A program made the position numbers and the translations under genes. The notes beneath the pieces are model-generated. The model saw nothing but the letters and a program-made list of their open reading frames with translations, had not been told where the DNA came from and searched no databases. 24,903 bases of DNA from Welwitschia mirabilis (Eukaryota > Gnetophyta > Gnetopsida > Welwitschiales): assembly GCA_051453625.1 (NCBI GenBank), contig JBOZIK010000001.1, positions 153,173,820 to 153,198,722 on the forward strand, in the 5' to 3' direction. How positions within the stretch are numbered: position 1 is the first letter of the stretch; every line of letters begins with the position of its first letter. Of the stretch, positions 1 to 8,849 are shown piece after piece.

Positions 1-574
1 GGGCATGTTGCTTTCCCTATGGGGTGGGGGCAAGACAGCTCCCCAAGCTTTCTTTTGAGATACTAAGCAAAAATTTATAATTTTTAAATTTAAAAGGATT
101 ATTTTGAACTTTTCATGATACATATTTATGATGAGTTATTTGAATATGATTTTATATCACTTGAATACATTTCATGGACTTTATTTAGCAGGAGTATAGT
201 AGCACACTCAATGATTTTCCAACAACTATGTTTCATATCATTTAAAGAAAAAGAATGCCATGATTACTTTTTTATCTCAGCATTATATAAAACATTAGTA
301 AACTTTTCATACATCATTCTTTGATATGATTACTACTTGAGCATTACACATCCGTTTTAGCATTACTTTCTCAAATTATGCTTACACATTATTATTTTTT
401 GAACTATCATTATTACATTTTACAATTTATTATGTGTATGACATTCATTTATTCTATTGTGATGTGTTTAAGTATAAGGCTTATGAATACATCAGTAATT
501 ATGTTAGTTAATGACTTTTTATTAACTCTTCCTACATGTTAAAATTAAACTCAAACTTCATTTTTTTTAGTTGA
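1..574. other. AT-rich sequence, possibly 3' internal region of an upstream LTR element
   Basis: No gene is supported here. The first 60 bases are unusually GC-rich for this window (runs such as ATGGGGTGGGGGCAAGAC); the rest is AT-rich with scattered stops. An open frame of 69 codons at 115-324 has no recognisable motif and I do not call it a gene. Because the next clear feature is an LTR preceded by a short G-run, this stretch could be the non-coding 3' part of an LTR retrotransposon lying to the left. That is inference from position only. Confidence 0.35.
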
Positions 575-1266
575 NNNNNNNNNNNNNNNNNNNNNNNNNN
601 NNNNNNNNNNNNNNNNNNNNNNNNNNNNNNNNNNNNNNNNNNNNNNNNNNNNNNNNNNNNNNNNNNNNNNNNNNNNNNNNNNNNNNNNNNNNNNNNNNNN
701 NNNNNNNNNNNNNNNNNNNNNNNNNNNNNNNNNNNNNNNNNNNNNNNNNNNNNNNNNNNNNNNNNNNNNNNNNNNNNNNNNNNNNNNNNNNNNNNNNNNN
801 NNNNNNNNNNNNNNNNNNNNNNNNNNNNNNNNNNNNNNNNNNNNNNNNNNNNNNNNNNNNNNNNNNNNNNNNNNNNNNNNNNNNNNNNNNNNNNNNNNNN
901 NNNNNNNNNNNNNNNNNNNNNNNNNNNNNNNNNNNNNNNNNNNNNNNNNNNNNNNNNNNNNNNNNNNNNNNNNNNNNNNNNNNNNNNNNNNNNNNNNNNN
1001 NNNNNNNNNNNNNNNNNNNNNNNNNNNNNNNNNNNNNNNNNNNNNNNNNNNNNNNNNNNNNNNNNNNNNNNNNNNNNNNNNNNNNNNNNNNNNNNNNNNN
1101 NNNNNNNNNNNNNNNNNNNNNNNNNNNNNNNNNNNNNNNNNNNNNNNNNNNNNNNNNNNNNNNNNNNNNNNNNNNNNNNNNNNNNNNNNNNNNNNNNNNN
1201 NNNNNNNNNNNNNNNNNNNNNNNNNNNNNNNNNNNNNNNNNNNNNNNNNNNNNNNNNNNNNNNNNN
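575..1266. other. Assembly gap (692 N)
   Basis: All bases are N. Open frames that run through it are artefacts of N translation. It probably hides the 5' end of the LTR that follows and whatever lies to the left of it. Confidence 0.99.
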
Positions 1267-1523
1267 AGGGGGCTATGTTGCGATGATAATTTATAGGAAT
1301 TTGATGATGTATTTCAAATATTTTTATATGATTTTTATATAGGTTTGGATGCAATTCTGATGATTATCGAAGAGTCAATAGCATGATCATGGAAACACGT
1401 AATTCTTGGCATAATTGGAGGCATTTTAGGCATGTTATAGTATCTAGTATGTTGGAGAAAGATTAATGATGAAGAAGAATGATTTATTTGCCTGAGAAGC
1501 TTTATAAGGGTGTCATACCAATT

Positions 1524-1752
1524 GTCATCCCCACGATAGAGGGGATGATAGCCCTATAATTTATACTAGAGCTTGGAGTCAACGAAGCATTTTTTTTAGG
1601 GGAGGTGTCATCTCCATTATCATCCCCATGTCATAAGGGACGACAAAACACATAAAGCCAACTAGAAGGCTGATTGTGGAGCTAGAAGCTGAGTAATTTA
1701 TATTGTTAAGGGGCATCATCCCTAGTGTCATTCACATAACAGTCAGGACGAC
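1524..1752 (+). repeat. GTCATCCC / GGGACGAC motif cluster in LTR copy 1
   Basis: Three degenerate copies of a motif pairing GTCATCCC with GGG(A)TGAT or GGGACGAC lie upstream of the TATA box: 1524-1549, 1621-1644 and 1728-1752. The first is close to palindromic (TCATCCCC then GGGGATGA). The related LTR at 16069-16282 has four copies. Their position in U3 suggests enhancer-like or structural repeats, but function is inferred only. Confidence 0.55.
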
Positions 1753-1870
1753 AACTATTTTATATATGTGGGACTGAATTATTTTTTAATGGGATCATGC
1801 ATCCCACTTAGGTTACTAGGGTTTATTCTTTGAATTCTAGGGTTATGTTTCTAGAACTTTCAATGTAAAA

Positions 1871-1879
1871 CTATAAATA
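1871..1879 (+). promoter_or_regulatory. TATA box of LTR copy 1
   Basis: CTATAAATA lies about 600 bp before the primer binding site and at the aligned position in the second LTR of this family (16401). This is the expected U3/R promoter signal of a plant LTR retrotransposon. Confidence 0.6.
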
Positions 1880-2478
1880 CCTCCTCTTGTCCTCAATTTC
1901 AATTCATCTTTTATACCCGATATGCTTGTGATGGAAGACTGAAGGACAAGAGGTCCATCCCCTAGCTACAGAGAGAAGTACCCTTCGTGTTAGGCTGAGT
2001 CTCTTCCATTGAGGTGCTACTACTTTGTTATAAGTGGATGTAAAGTTATTTGAATTAAGACAATTACTCTTTTCATTCTAATTCTATGTATGTCCCTTAT
2101 GGTTTAAGCTGGTCATAGTTAAGTGACAATTCTATGATTTATTTAGATCATAAAGGCAACCTTTATTAATGTTGACTTTAGTTAGTATTAGATTACATTT
2201 TTATTCCATTTCCATTCACATTGCATTCCATATTCTACTTGGTATATCTCATAGTTCATGTTGATTAAGAATAAGTTGAGTACTCTTCTTAATTAATCTA
2301 AATTATAGATATCTAGTTCTTATAATAGAAGAATTAGGAACCAAATAGAACTTATTCTATTTGCATTTGTGTTTCATATCCATTTACATTGCATTACATT
2401 TACATTATTATTTAATTTCAGTTATTAAAAGATAAAAGACTAAAATACCTTTCGAAATCAATTCTCTAACTCTAGACC

Positions 2479-2497
2479 TAGTGCCATCATTGGGATT
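2479..2497 (+). other. Decayed primer binding site (tRNA-Asp type)
   Basis: TAGTGCCATCATTGGGATT aligns with the Athila-group PBS TGGCGCCGTTGCCGGGGATT, complementary to the 3' end of tRNA-Asp. Apart from a one-base gap, nearly all differences are transitions, mostly C to T and G to A, as expected from deamination of methylated cytosine. The site sets the LTR/leader boundary and the plus orientation of this copy. Confidence 0.6.
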
Positions 2498-2608
2498 ATG
2501 ACATTTGGGTGAACTCCCATCTATAGTAGCATGTGTTTTCCTGCAAGTTATTTGATTTATAGGTTTACCTAAAGGACTTTATGATTGCATAAATTTACAC
2601 CACAATAG
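2498..2608 (+). mobile_element. Truncated leader of plus-strand element 1
   Basis: The sequence after the PBS (TATGACATTTGGGTGAACTCC) matches the start of the leader of the second plus-strand element near 16896 (TATGACATACGGGTTGATTCC). It then ends abruptly at about 2608, where the minus-strand repeat unit begins. No gag follows. Confidence 0.5.
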
Positions 2609-2619
2609 TTTAATAGCAT

Positions 2620-3860
2620 CTAATAATGAAGTATTGATCCTCTTTTTCTCATAAACCTTAAAGTATTCTTCTTCCTAATAAATGATAAAGATCTAGGGAA
2701 AGTAGATTTTTTAAGTTCTTTGCATATATGAATTTTGACATCATCTTCAATATTATTTCTAGATTCAAGAATAGATTGAGGCTCAGAGTTGGATGTAGAA
2801 GTTTTTGCTTTTTGTGATTGAACATTTTTATTCATTATATTCCACTTCTAAGTGAAATAATGCTAACATATCTTACATATTTTCTATCTTCAAATATGTT
2901 AATTTCTCTTGAGGTTGGTATAGCCTAAGTTAGATACTTATCTTTTTATCTTTAGTTTATTAAAGACAAGGAGTAAAAATTAGTTTAAGTATGTTAGTTC
3001 ACTCCTTATTTTAAATGTTGAAGAATTTGTATCATTTGCTTGTTAGTCTTACATTGTTTATTATTAATAACTAGTTAAGCTAAGATTATGTAAAGTAGTT
3101 TCTTTGTTTTGTTTATTTTTTAAAGAAAAACTAAGATGATTCATCTATCTTAAGTTACACATATCTTCATAAGGAAAAAGAGGTTCTTGTTTGCTAAAAA
3201 TCATCTTCTAGTTTATAAGTTATTCACTTGTCCAATAATCACATCATGGTAGATAGTGTTTGAAGGAAGTTCATTTCTTTTGTATTCATTAGAAGTACAT
3301 ATGAAATATATAAGAGATTATCTATATTTATGCTATTTAGATATCTTTAGTTCTTATAAGTATTTGGCTATGGTATCTACTTATTTACTTTTATACTTAA
3401 TTCAGATTAATAATCTAGTTTGGAGATACCTCTTAGTATATCTTTATTGAATGGATGATTTTTCTAAGATATGTATTTAGCTTTATAATTCTTATTTCAA
3501 TTTTCAAAAATTTTACCTATATATTATAGTGTGTTTCAAGCTTTTTTAGATTCTTTAGATGTAAAAGATTCTCCATTCATTATTTCAATTAGTTTCCTAC
3601 TCTATGTTGTTAACCTTTCATAAAAAAAAATCTCATATGTATCAATGCTTCAAAACCATGTTCAAATCATTTAGCCAACAAATCCTTAAAACATGTAAAT
3701 GCCTTATATAAAGGCTAATTATTATATTATTAAAAATTCACAATCCTATGTTGAAACTTGTTAGTCTTATGTACTAAGAAATACTTCTTTAAGAACTTAT
3801 AGCTAAGATCTCATTTTTCAAGATAGTTAATTTATTTTTTGATTTTTTTCCCACTTCTAA
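2620..3860 (-). pseudogene. gag: gag pseudogene of Athila-like element, copy A
   Basis: Reading leftwards, 3590-3850 aligns with the Gag core in copy B but is more damaged. A decayed zinc knuckle follows at 3267-3308: residues FIC then NEYKRNEL, where the first Cys, the His and the last Cys of CX2CX4HX4C have become Tyr, Tyr and Leu. Near 2880-2950 comes a segment ending SLRSG, resembling the ITLRSG motif that Athila polyproteins carry between zinc knuckle and protease (family knowledge). The longest open piece, 71 codons at 2620-2835, is lysine- and serine-rich (SQKAKTSTSNSEP, then FPRSLSF) and has an equivalent at about 8880-9070. Stops and frameshifts are frequent and no protease follows in this copy. 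Strand and family are well supported; exact ends are not. Confidence 0.6.
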
Positions 3861-6304
3861 ATGAAAATAATAAAAATGTAATTCTAATTACATTTTTCTA
3901 ATTATTTTATCATCACATTTTTCTAATTATTTTCTTATTAAATTATTAACATAATATCTTCATGCTCACATATATGTTCATAGCAATCTTTTAAATTAAG
4001 ATCATTAAACTTAGGTAACAAGTTAATTATTATAGGTATAATTTCAAAATGTATTATGTAAGCATGTAAATCCATACAAGAAAGAGTATTTAAGTACTCA
4101 ATTTGTCATAGCTATTCTAATGGTTTTCTAAGAAATATTAAACAGACACTATCTCTGCTATCTTAAGATATAATTATATTAATAAAGAAAATTCTTAAGT
4201 AGTTGAATTTTTGAAAGATTGATGCTTTACCTCTCTAAAATGAATAATAAATGTAGTATTCATGAAATGAATTTAAAAGATTTTCAAAACAAGGTTTTTC
4301 ATTCATTAAATTTCTTATAGAATTTACAATTAATTTTCTTTATCCAGTGATGCATGAGAAGTTAAGATTAAAAGGGGAAAAACTTCTAGACATATTACTA
4401 ATATAAGATGATTAAAGCTTGTAAATAAATGCAATTTTAATTTTAAATAATACAAAAATTATAAAAAAAATAATAGGTAGTGACATTCATCAATGCAAAA
4501 CATAGATTATGTTTGGCAAATTTGTAAAGGAGATTATTAGAAAAATTTGCAAAAAGTAAAGTTTCATGTAATAAAAGCATAAATTAACCCGTCACTAATA
4601 ATTAATATAGAGAGGTACATGATATTTAATAATAAATTAGAACCACAACCTCTCTAATAATGTAAATAAAAACGAGATGGAATATGTCTAGATGGAGGCA
4701 AGATATGAAGTAGCTGATATAAAGTAAACTCTTTATAGATTCAATCTCGTTTAATCCAAGTAATTTATATTCTAATAAAATTTAATCCAAAAGAAATGAT
4801 AGATTTAAAAATATAAAAGAAATTTACACAAAAGAAAATATTTGTTTAGTAAGTCAAGTAATACTAATAGCACTTCTCATAATGATGTCAAAACATGTTA
4901 CTCTATGATACTTAATATCAAAAGATATATTTAAAATTATTCCCTAGTACTTAAAGTGTAGCTGGCAATCCAAAATTTATAAAACTAGGATTATCTATTA
5001 TAGTATAAACAACTCTAACTATTTTTCTTTCACAAGGATCACAAGGCAATTTCAAATCTTATAAGATATGAAAATAAAACTAAAATCAAAACTAAGCTTT
5101 TATTATGTCTAGATAGATTTCATGGGGCTATTAGATCCTTCAAAAAATATAAAGTGCATTGGTATTAATCTTTTTAAATTAAATGAAATGTATCCAATAC
5201 TCACATAGCCTAAAACTATCCTCTAAATAATATCCTACTATTACTCATAATATGTAGTTTATCATAGAATGTATAATAGTTTGTGAAAATCAAATAATAT
5301 TATAAAAGTTATTCTCCTAAGAGCTAGAAATAATTTTCTAAAGGAAAACAACCAAATAATATACATAAACAAAACTAAAAGGTTCACCATCATTTCTTAG
5401 CCCAAAATGACATATTGTTAAGCAATAAGGGTTTTATATGTAAGTGGTAATTCATCTACTATAGGTCTTGAATTTCATAAATAAAAATTAAAATAACTTG
5501 TGATACAAGAATATCATCATCATTCAAAAATAGATTATATTATGATAAAATATAGAAAAATTTATAGAAATTAAAAGATGTTATCAATACTAAAAAATCA
5601 ATCATATGTTCTGATAAAAATTTAATAAAACATTAAAGTAATCAACTTAAAACAATAATTGCCTATGAGCATTCATGATGGACTATTACATAGTTAATAA
5701 TATAGATACATCACTAGATTCAATCATAAATTTAATTGCATTAACCACTAGTGTAAACACTACAAGAAATAGTAATTTAATTCAAAGTATGCCCTTAGCA
5801 TTAGCCAGAAAGTTTCCTTGTGAAAATAATCATTTCTACATACTTACAGAGAAAAGAAAAATGCTTAAATTCTCATGATGAGGTAAGCCCTTATCATAAC
5901 CATCGAAATCATAGTTGGCTAAATGAAAAATGAGGAAAATGAAAATTTTAATGGTAAATGTGATTTTTAGGAATCAATTTTAAGATAGGATAGGAAATTT
6001 AAAGATGCATTACCCCTTGAGATAGGTAATGCTTATATAATCCATGTTTTGAATTTTTACATTTAACTTCATATGCTTCTTACATTTACATAGGTTAAAT
6101 CCACTTAAAGTAATATTTATTAATTATTAATATTAATGAAATTTATTCTTTTAAACATTTCCTAGTTTTGGAACATTTAATTTAATATTTATACCATTTT
6201 AAGAGTTTGATTTTATTGTTTATACTTAATATTTACTTTAACTTTCATAGGATGCATCATGTTCTAGAACAACAACAGTGCTATGGATCTAATAATGGCA
6301 TCGA
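3861..6304 (-). other. Gag N-terminal half and leader of copy A, heavily decayed
   Basis: This AT-rich stretch lies, on the minus strand, between the PBS at 6305-6325 and the Gag core. It is collinear with 10100-15495 of copy B once the insertion and the gap there are removed. It should contain the untranslated leader and the start of gag, but no continuous frame survives. A short tandem duplication of an ACATTTTTCTAATTATTTT unit occurs near 3890-3935. A minus-strand stretch at about 5806-5892 stays open in both copies (see findings). Nothing else recognisable was seen. Confidence 0.45.
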
Positions 6305-6325
6305 TATCCCAGGGAATTATTCCTT
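6305..6325 (-). other. Decayed primer binding site, copy A
   Basis: On the minus strand this reads AAGGAATAATTCCCTGGGATA. With its partner in copy B it aligns to TGGCGCCGTTGCCGGGGATT, the tRNA-Asp-type PBS of the Athila group. Copy A keeps the CC..GGGAT half better and copy B keeps the GGC half better. It marks the junction between LTR on the right and leader/gag on the left. Confidence 0.45.
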
Positions 6326-7130
6326 CATCAAAAAATATATGGCTCAGAATGTTTTGCATAATAAACCTTGAGTATCAACTATTTTTAATAAGTTTTTGAT
6401 AACTATACAAATGAAACTTAACTAGTAATAAATCAATACTGAAGATGTCATTTAGAGCCACTATAGTTTCATAAGCCAATAGTTTAAAATTTAGAGTATA
6501 ATTAGCACTTAAAATACAATAAAAAGCATAAAGTACTTAAGAAGTTACTAACAATATTAAGAACATCATGCTAAAAAATATTTCACAATATCTAATAATA
6601 CTTGCAAAACACACAATGTCAAGAATACGAATAAAAATCTATGAAATATAAACATAGTCTTTTAATTAAATTTTAAATAATAGATCTTTCTTTGATATAT
6701 AAGAAAGTTCATGATAAATGAAACTTAGCTTAATTAGAAAGGACTATAAAAGGTAGAGTGAAAGAATAGTTAATTTGTAATTATCTAACTTCAATTAAAG
6801 ACTTAAATAACATATCTAAAGAATCCACTTAAAGAGAATTCAAGGTGCATAGATGAAGTGGTAAGACAACTATCTAATTTTGCTTTAGTTACTAATCTAG
6901 ACTACCTCTTAGGTGGATGATTAAGATGACATCACATGTTATAGGAAATTAAGTGCAAAAAAACAAGAATAAATACTAAGGCTAAATAATATTATTCTAA
7001 CCTAAAGGATAGGATCATGGTGCATGATTTATTATGCCCTAGCAGACTTTTGGACTAATCTGTGAAAGTGGTTAAGAACTTCCAAATGATACCAAAGAGA
7101 TAAATAAAAATAATAATAACATATGCGCTA
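6326..7130 (-). mobile_element. Athila-like LTR between the two minus-strand internal regions
   Basis: This sits between the last recognisable reverse-transcriptase sequence (about 7440) and the PBS at 6305-6325. The part at 6326-6735 matches 15517-15858, which occupies the same place next to the PBS in copy B. The right end is a guess: on the minus strand a purine tract AGAGGAAAAAAA (7134-7145) is followed by TGTTATTATT near 7124, which could be the LTR start. The LTR thus lies downstream of one pol and upstream of another leader and gag, as in tandem elements sharing an LTR. Confidence 0.45.
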
Positions 7131-7439
7131 AATTTTTTTCCTCTATAATTCATATTCCCTCCTAATAATTTTCTCAATAATAACTCATTATTTTCAATTC
7201 TAAAGTCTTTCCTATTACTTAAATTTAGCATAAGTATCCCTATTACTTAGATTTAGTATAAGTATCCATTAATTTTATCACAAATTAAGAAATAAAAGTT
7301 AAGGATTTTATGTTAAAAAAAGTTAAAAAAAATTCTATTGATTATTGCATATGCTTCCTTTTTACAATCTATTTTATCCATGTTTTCCTAGTGTTATTTT
7401 ATTTGATACTACACTCTACATAAGATTAAATGATTATGG
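7131..7439 (-). other. Remnant between truncated pol and LTR, with 28-bp tandem repeat
   Basis: On the minus strand this follows the reverse-transcriptase remnant and precedes the LTR. RNase H and integrase would be expected here but nothing resembling them was seen, so most of pol is deleted. A 28-bp unit starting CTATTACTTA is duplicated in tandem at 7212-7239 and 7240-7267 with two mismatches. Confidence 0.4.
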
Positions 7440-8110
7440 TAATATTCATTTTTTCATTAAACATAGAAAGTAATTCATAAATACTTTTACAACGTTTTTA
7501 ATCATACTAGAGAATAAACTCATGATGCAACATTGAAAAGTAACTATGGAATTATGTAAATTAAAGGACAAAGCATTTATTTCAAAAGGTTCCAAAGGAA
7601 ATGCAAAGGTTAGTTTTTCTTAATCTTTAAGATAAATTTCTATCTAATTGTAACCTAAGTATTAATTTAGAAATATTATTACTTATTACTAGCTAATCTT
7701 TCTAAAATGTATTCAACAAAATGTAAAGAAAATTGGTCTTTGTAAGTCATGGAGTTAATTTTTCTATAGTTAATGTACATTTTCCATTCTACTTTTACTC
7801 TTGTAGAAATAATCTTATCATTTTTATTCTTAACCATAATGGTTTAATTCTTTTAGGATACATTATAAGTAAGAATAATTCATTAACTATTAAAGACTAG
7901 ATAAATAAAACTAACAGCTAATGGCTTAAGGATTTTTTCATTACTATGACTTTCATGTAAGGATTAAATCTACATCAAGATCTTCTACTGAGATTATCAT
8001 TCTCCTTCAAGTAAATTATATGCATACATATGTTGTAATTGATACCTTTCAAATGAATAATTCTCCATCTTATAGCGTTATTATGTTGTTTTAACCAAAA
8101 AAATCAAAGA
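7440..8110 (-). pseudogene. pol: Reverse transcriptase fragment (pol), Athila-like
   Basis: Reading leftwards in shifting frames, three blocks match reverse transcriptases of the Athila group. At 7990-8110, KAIGWTIADIKGISPS of the family appears as NAIRWRIIHLKGINYN, followed by ICMH. At 7687-7790, WRMCINYRKINSMTYKDQFS matches the family WRVCIDYRKLNxxTxKDHFP motif. At 7447-7600, blocks NFACP, ALSFNLHNSIVTFQCCIMS and KVFMNYF match TFTCPFGT, the PFGLCNAPATFQRCMMS region and the catalytic F(V/M)DDF motif. The catalytic Asp pair has become Asn-Tyr, so it is inactive as written. Nothing beyond the catalytic motif is recognisable. It follows the protease at 8450-8749 on the same strand, as in gag-pol. 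Confidence 0.75.
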
Positions 8111-8449
8111 GTCCTCCCATGATGTAAAACATTTAGCATATATGATAACAAGACATAAATTATTATCCTCCAAACAATGCATACTTTAAGTCTAATAGAA
8201 GATGTTTTAGTTAAATAATTGAAATAAACTTTTCAATAAAAGGTTGTCTATGTGGTGCATGTGAAAAGGGCTCAATTCTTACTTTCAGATACGATGGTTT
8301 ATTTTTGGGTTTCTTGTGTAAGGTAAATATTAATTCTTGATGTAGCTCAAATAACAAGTAACTTTAAATAAAATAGTTTCTATAGTTGATTAAAGAGTAG
8401 ACGGTAGCATAGAATAGTCTCTACAACATAAATTAAAGTTACTTATAAT

Positions 8450-8749
8450 CATTTTTCATTTTTAAAATAATAAGGTATACTAGGTAGTTAAATTTATCAA
8501 CTTAGGCCAATACATCTTCTACTTCTTATTTAGGAATTTTTATTAAATTATTAGTGGATTCCAAAGTCATTCTTGTTTTATTTGATTATTCCAACTAGGT
8601 TTCTCACAAAGTGAATATGGAATCATGTTTAAATTATTTCTTATATTTAATAATGATTTATCTATTCTCTTATTTCTAATGATATAATAAATAGTTGTGA
8701 AACTAGTATCGATAAACTTAGATGAAAATGTCTTTTTCAAGTATAGCAC
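8450..8749 (-). pseudogene. pol: Retropepsin (aspartic protease) fragment, Athila-like
   Basis: The first 60 codons (8749 down to 8570) are open and include a stretch IIRNKRIDKSLLNIRNNLNM followed by IPYSLCEK, matching the family pattern IGxxxIxKALLDLGASVNLIPYSVYKK. The catalytic Asp of DLGAS is Asn here (codon AAT at about 8645-8647) and the Gly is Arg. After a stop, about 8450-8530 continues with EVEDVLA and VDKFNYLVYLIIL, matching the family VEDVLVQVDKFxxPVDFVVL. Two in-frame stops interrupt it. It lies between gag (above 8850) and reverse transcriptase (below 8110) on the minus strand. Family and strand are secure; it cannot be active. Confidence 0.78.
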
Positions 8750-8849
8750 TTACCTATTAAGTTATGAAAGCATTCTTCTTAATATTAATTTCCCTCTTTA
8801 TTATACATATATATTTAAGGAATTTTTTAAATTTTGGTTTTTATTTAAT

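Larger units (their letters stand above)
1267..2478 (+). mobile_element. Athila-like LTR, plus-strand copy 1
   Basis: This stretch matches, with heavy divergence, the segment at about 15859-16885. Both contain repeated GTCAT...GGGACGAC motifs, then a CTATAAATA box, then a segment with CTTCCATTGAGG and TAAGTGGATGTA, then a T-rich tail ending just before a primer binding site. Here the order is motifs 1524-1752, TATA 1871, CTTCCATTGAGG near 2004, and PBS at 2479. The left end is uncertain: AGGGGG at 1267-1272 could be a polypurine tract, placing a TG start at 1276, but the gap prevents checking. The right end is set by the PBS. Length of about 1.2 kb fits LTRs of the Athila group. Confidence 0.7.
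2609..6735 (-). mobile_element. Minus-strand Athila-like unit, copy A (partial LTR, leader, gag)
   Basis: This stretch is a diverged direct repeat of 8850-15858. Collinear landmarks include TAGCATC followed by TATTGAT (2616/8849), a gag C-terminal segment, a zinc knuckle (3267/9517), GGTACATGATATTTAATAAT (4614/11251), TTCTCATAATGATGTCAAAA (4875/11536), GGATGCATCA (6251/15441) and GAAACTTAGCT (6720/15846). On the minus strand it reads from LTR to gag. It lacks the 2.5-kb insertion and the gap present in copy B, so it serves as the 'empty-site' reference for both. The left end is cut at about 2609, within the C-terminal part of gag. Confidence 0.75.

Noticed and set aside
115-324. 69-codon open frame, plus strand
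   Set aside because: No motif, typical AT-rich residue bias (Phe, Ile, Ser, Tyr), no support from a second copy.
551-1354. Long open frames on both strands across the N runs (also 10556-10999)
   Set aside because: They consist almost entirely of undetermined residues; the N run simply lacks stop codons.
2620-2835. 71-codon minus-strand frame as an independent small gene
   Set aside because: A diverged copy with several stops exists in the 8880-9070 region next to the zinc-knuckle and protease remnants, so it is the gag C-terminal part.
6843-6920. tRNA-like wording (GAAGTGGTAAGACAACT) resembling the D-arm of plastid tRNA-Gln
   Set aside because: No acceptor-stem complement, no TTCGAATCC-type T-arm, and it lies inside an inferred LTR.
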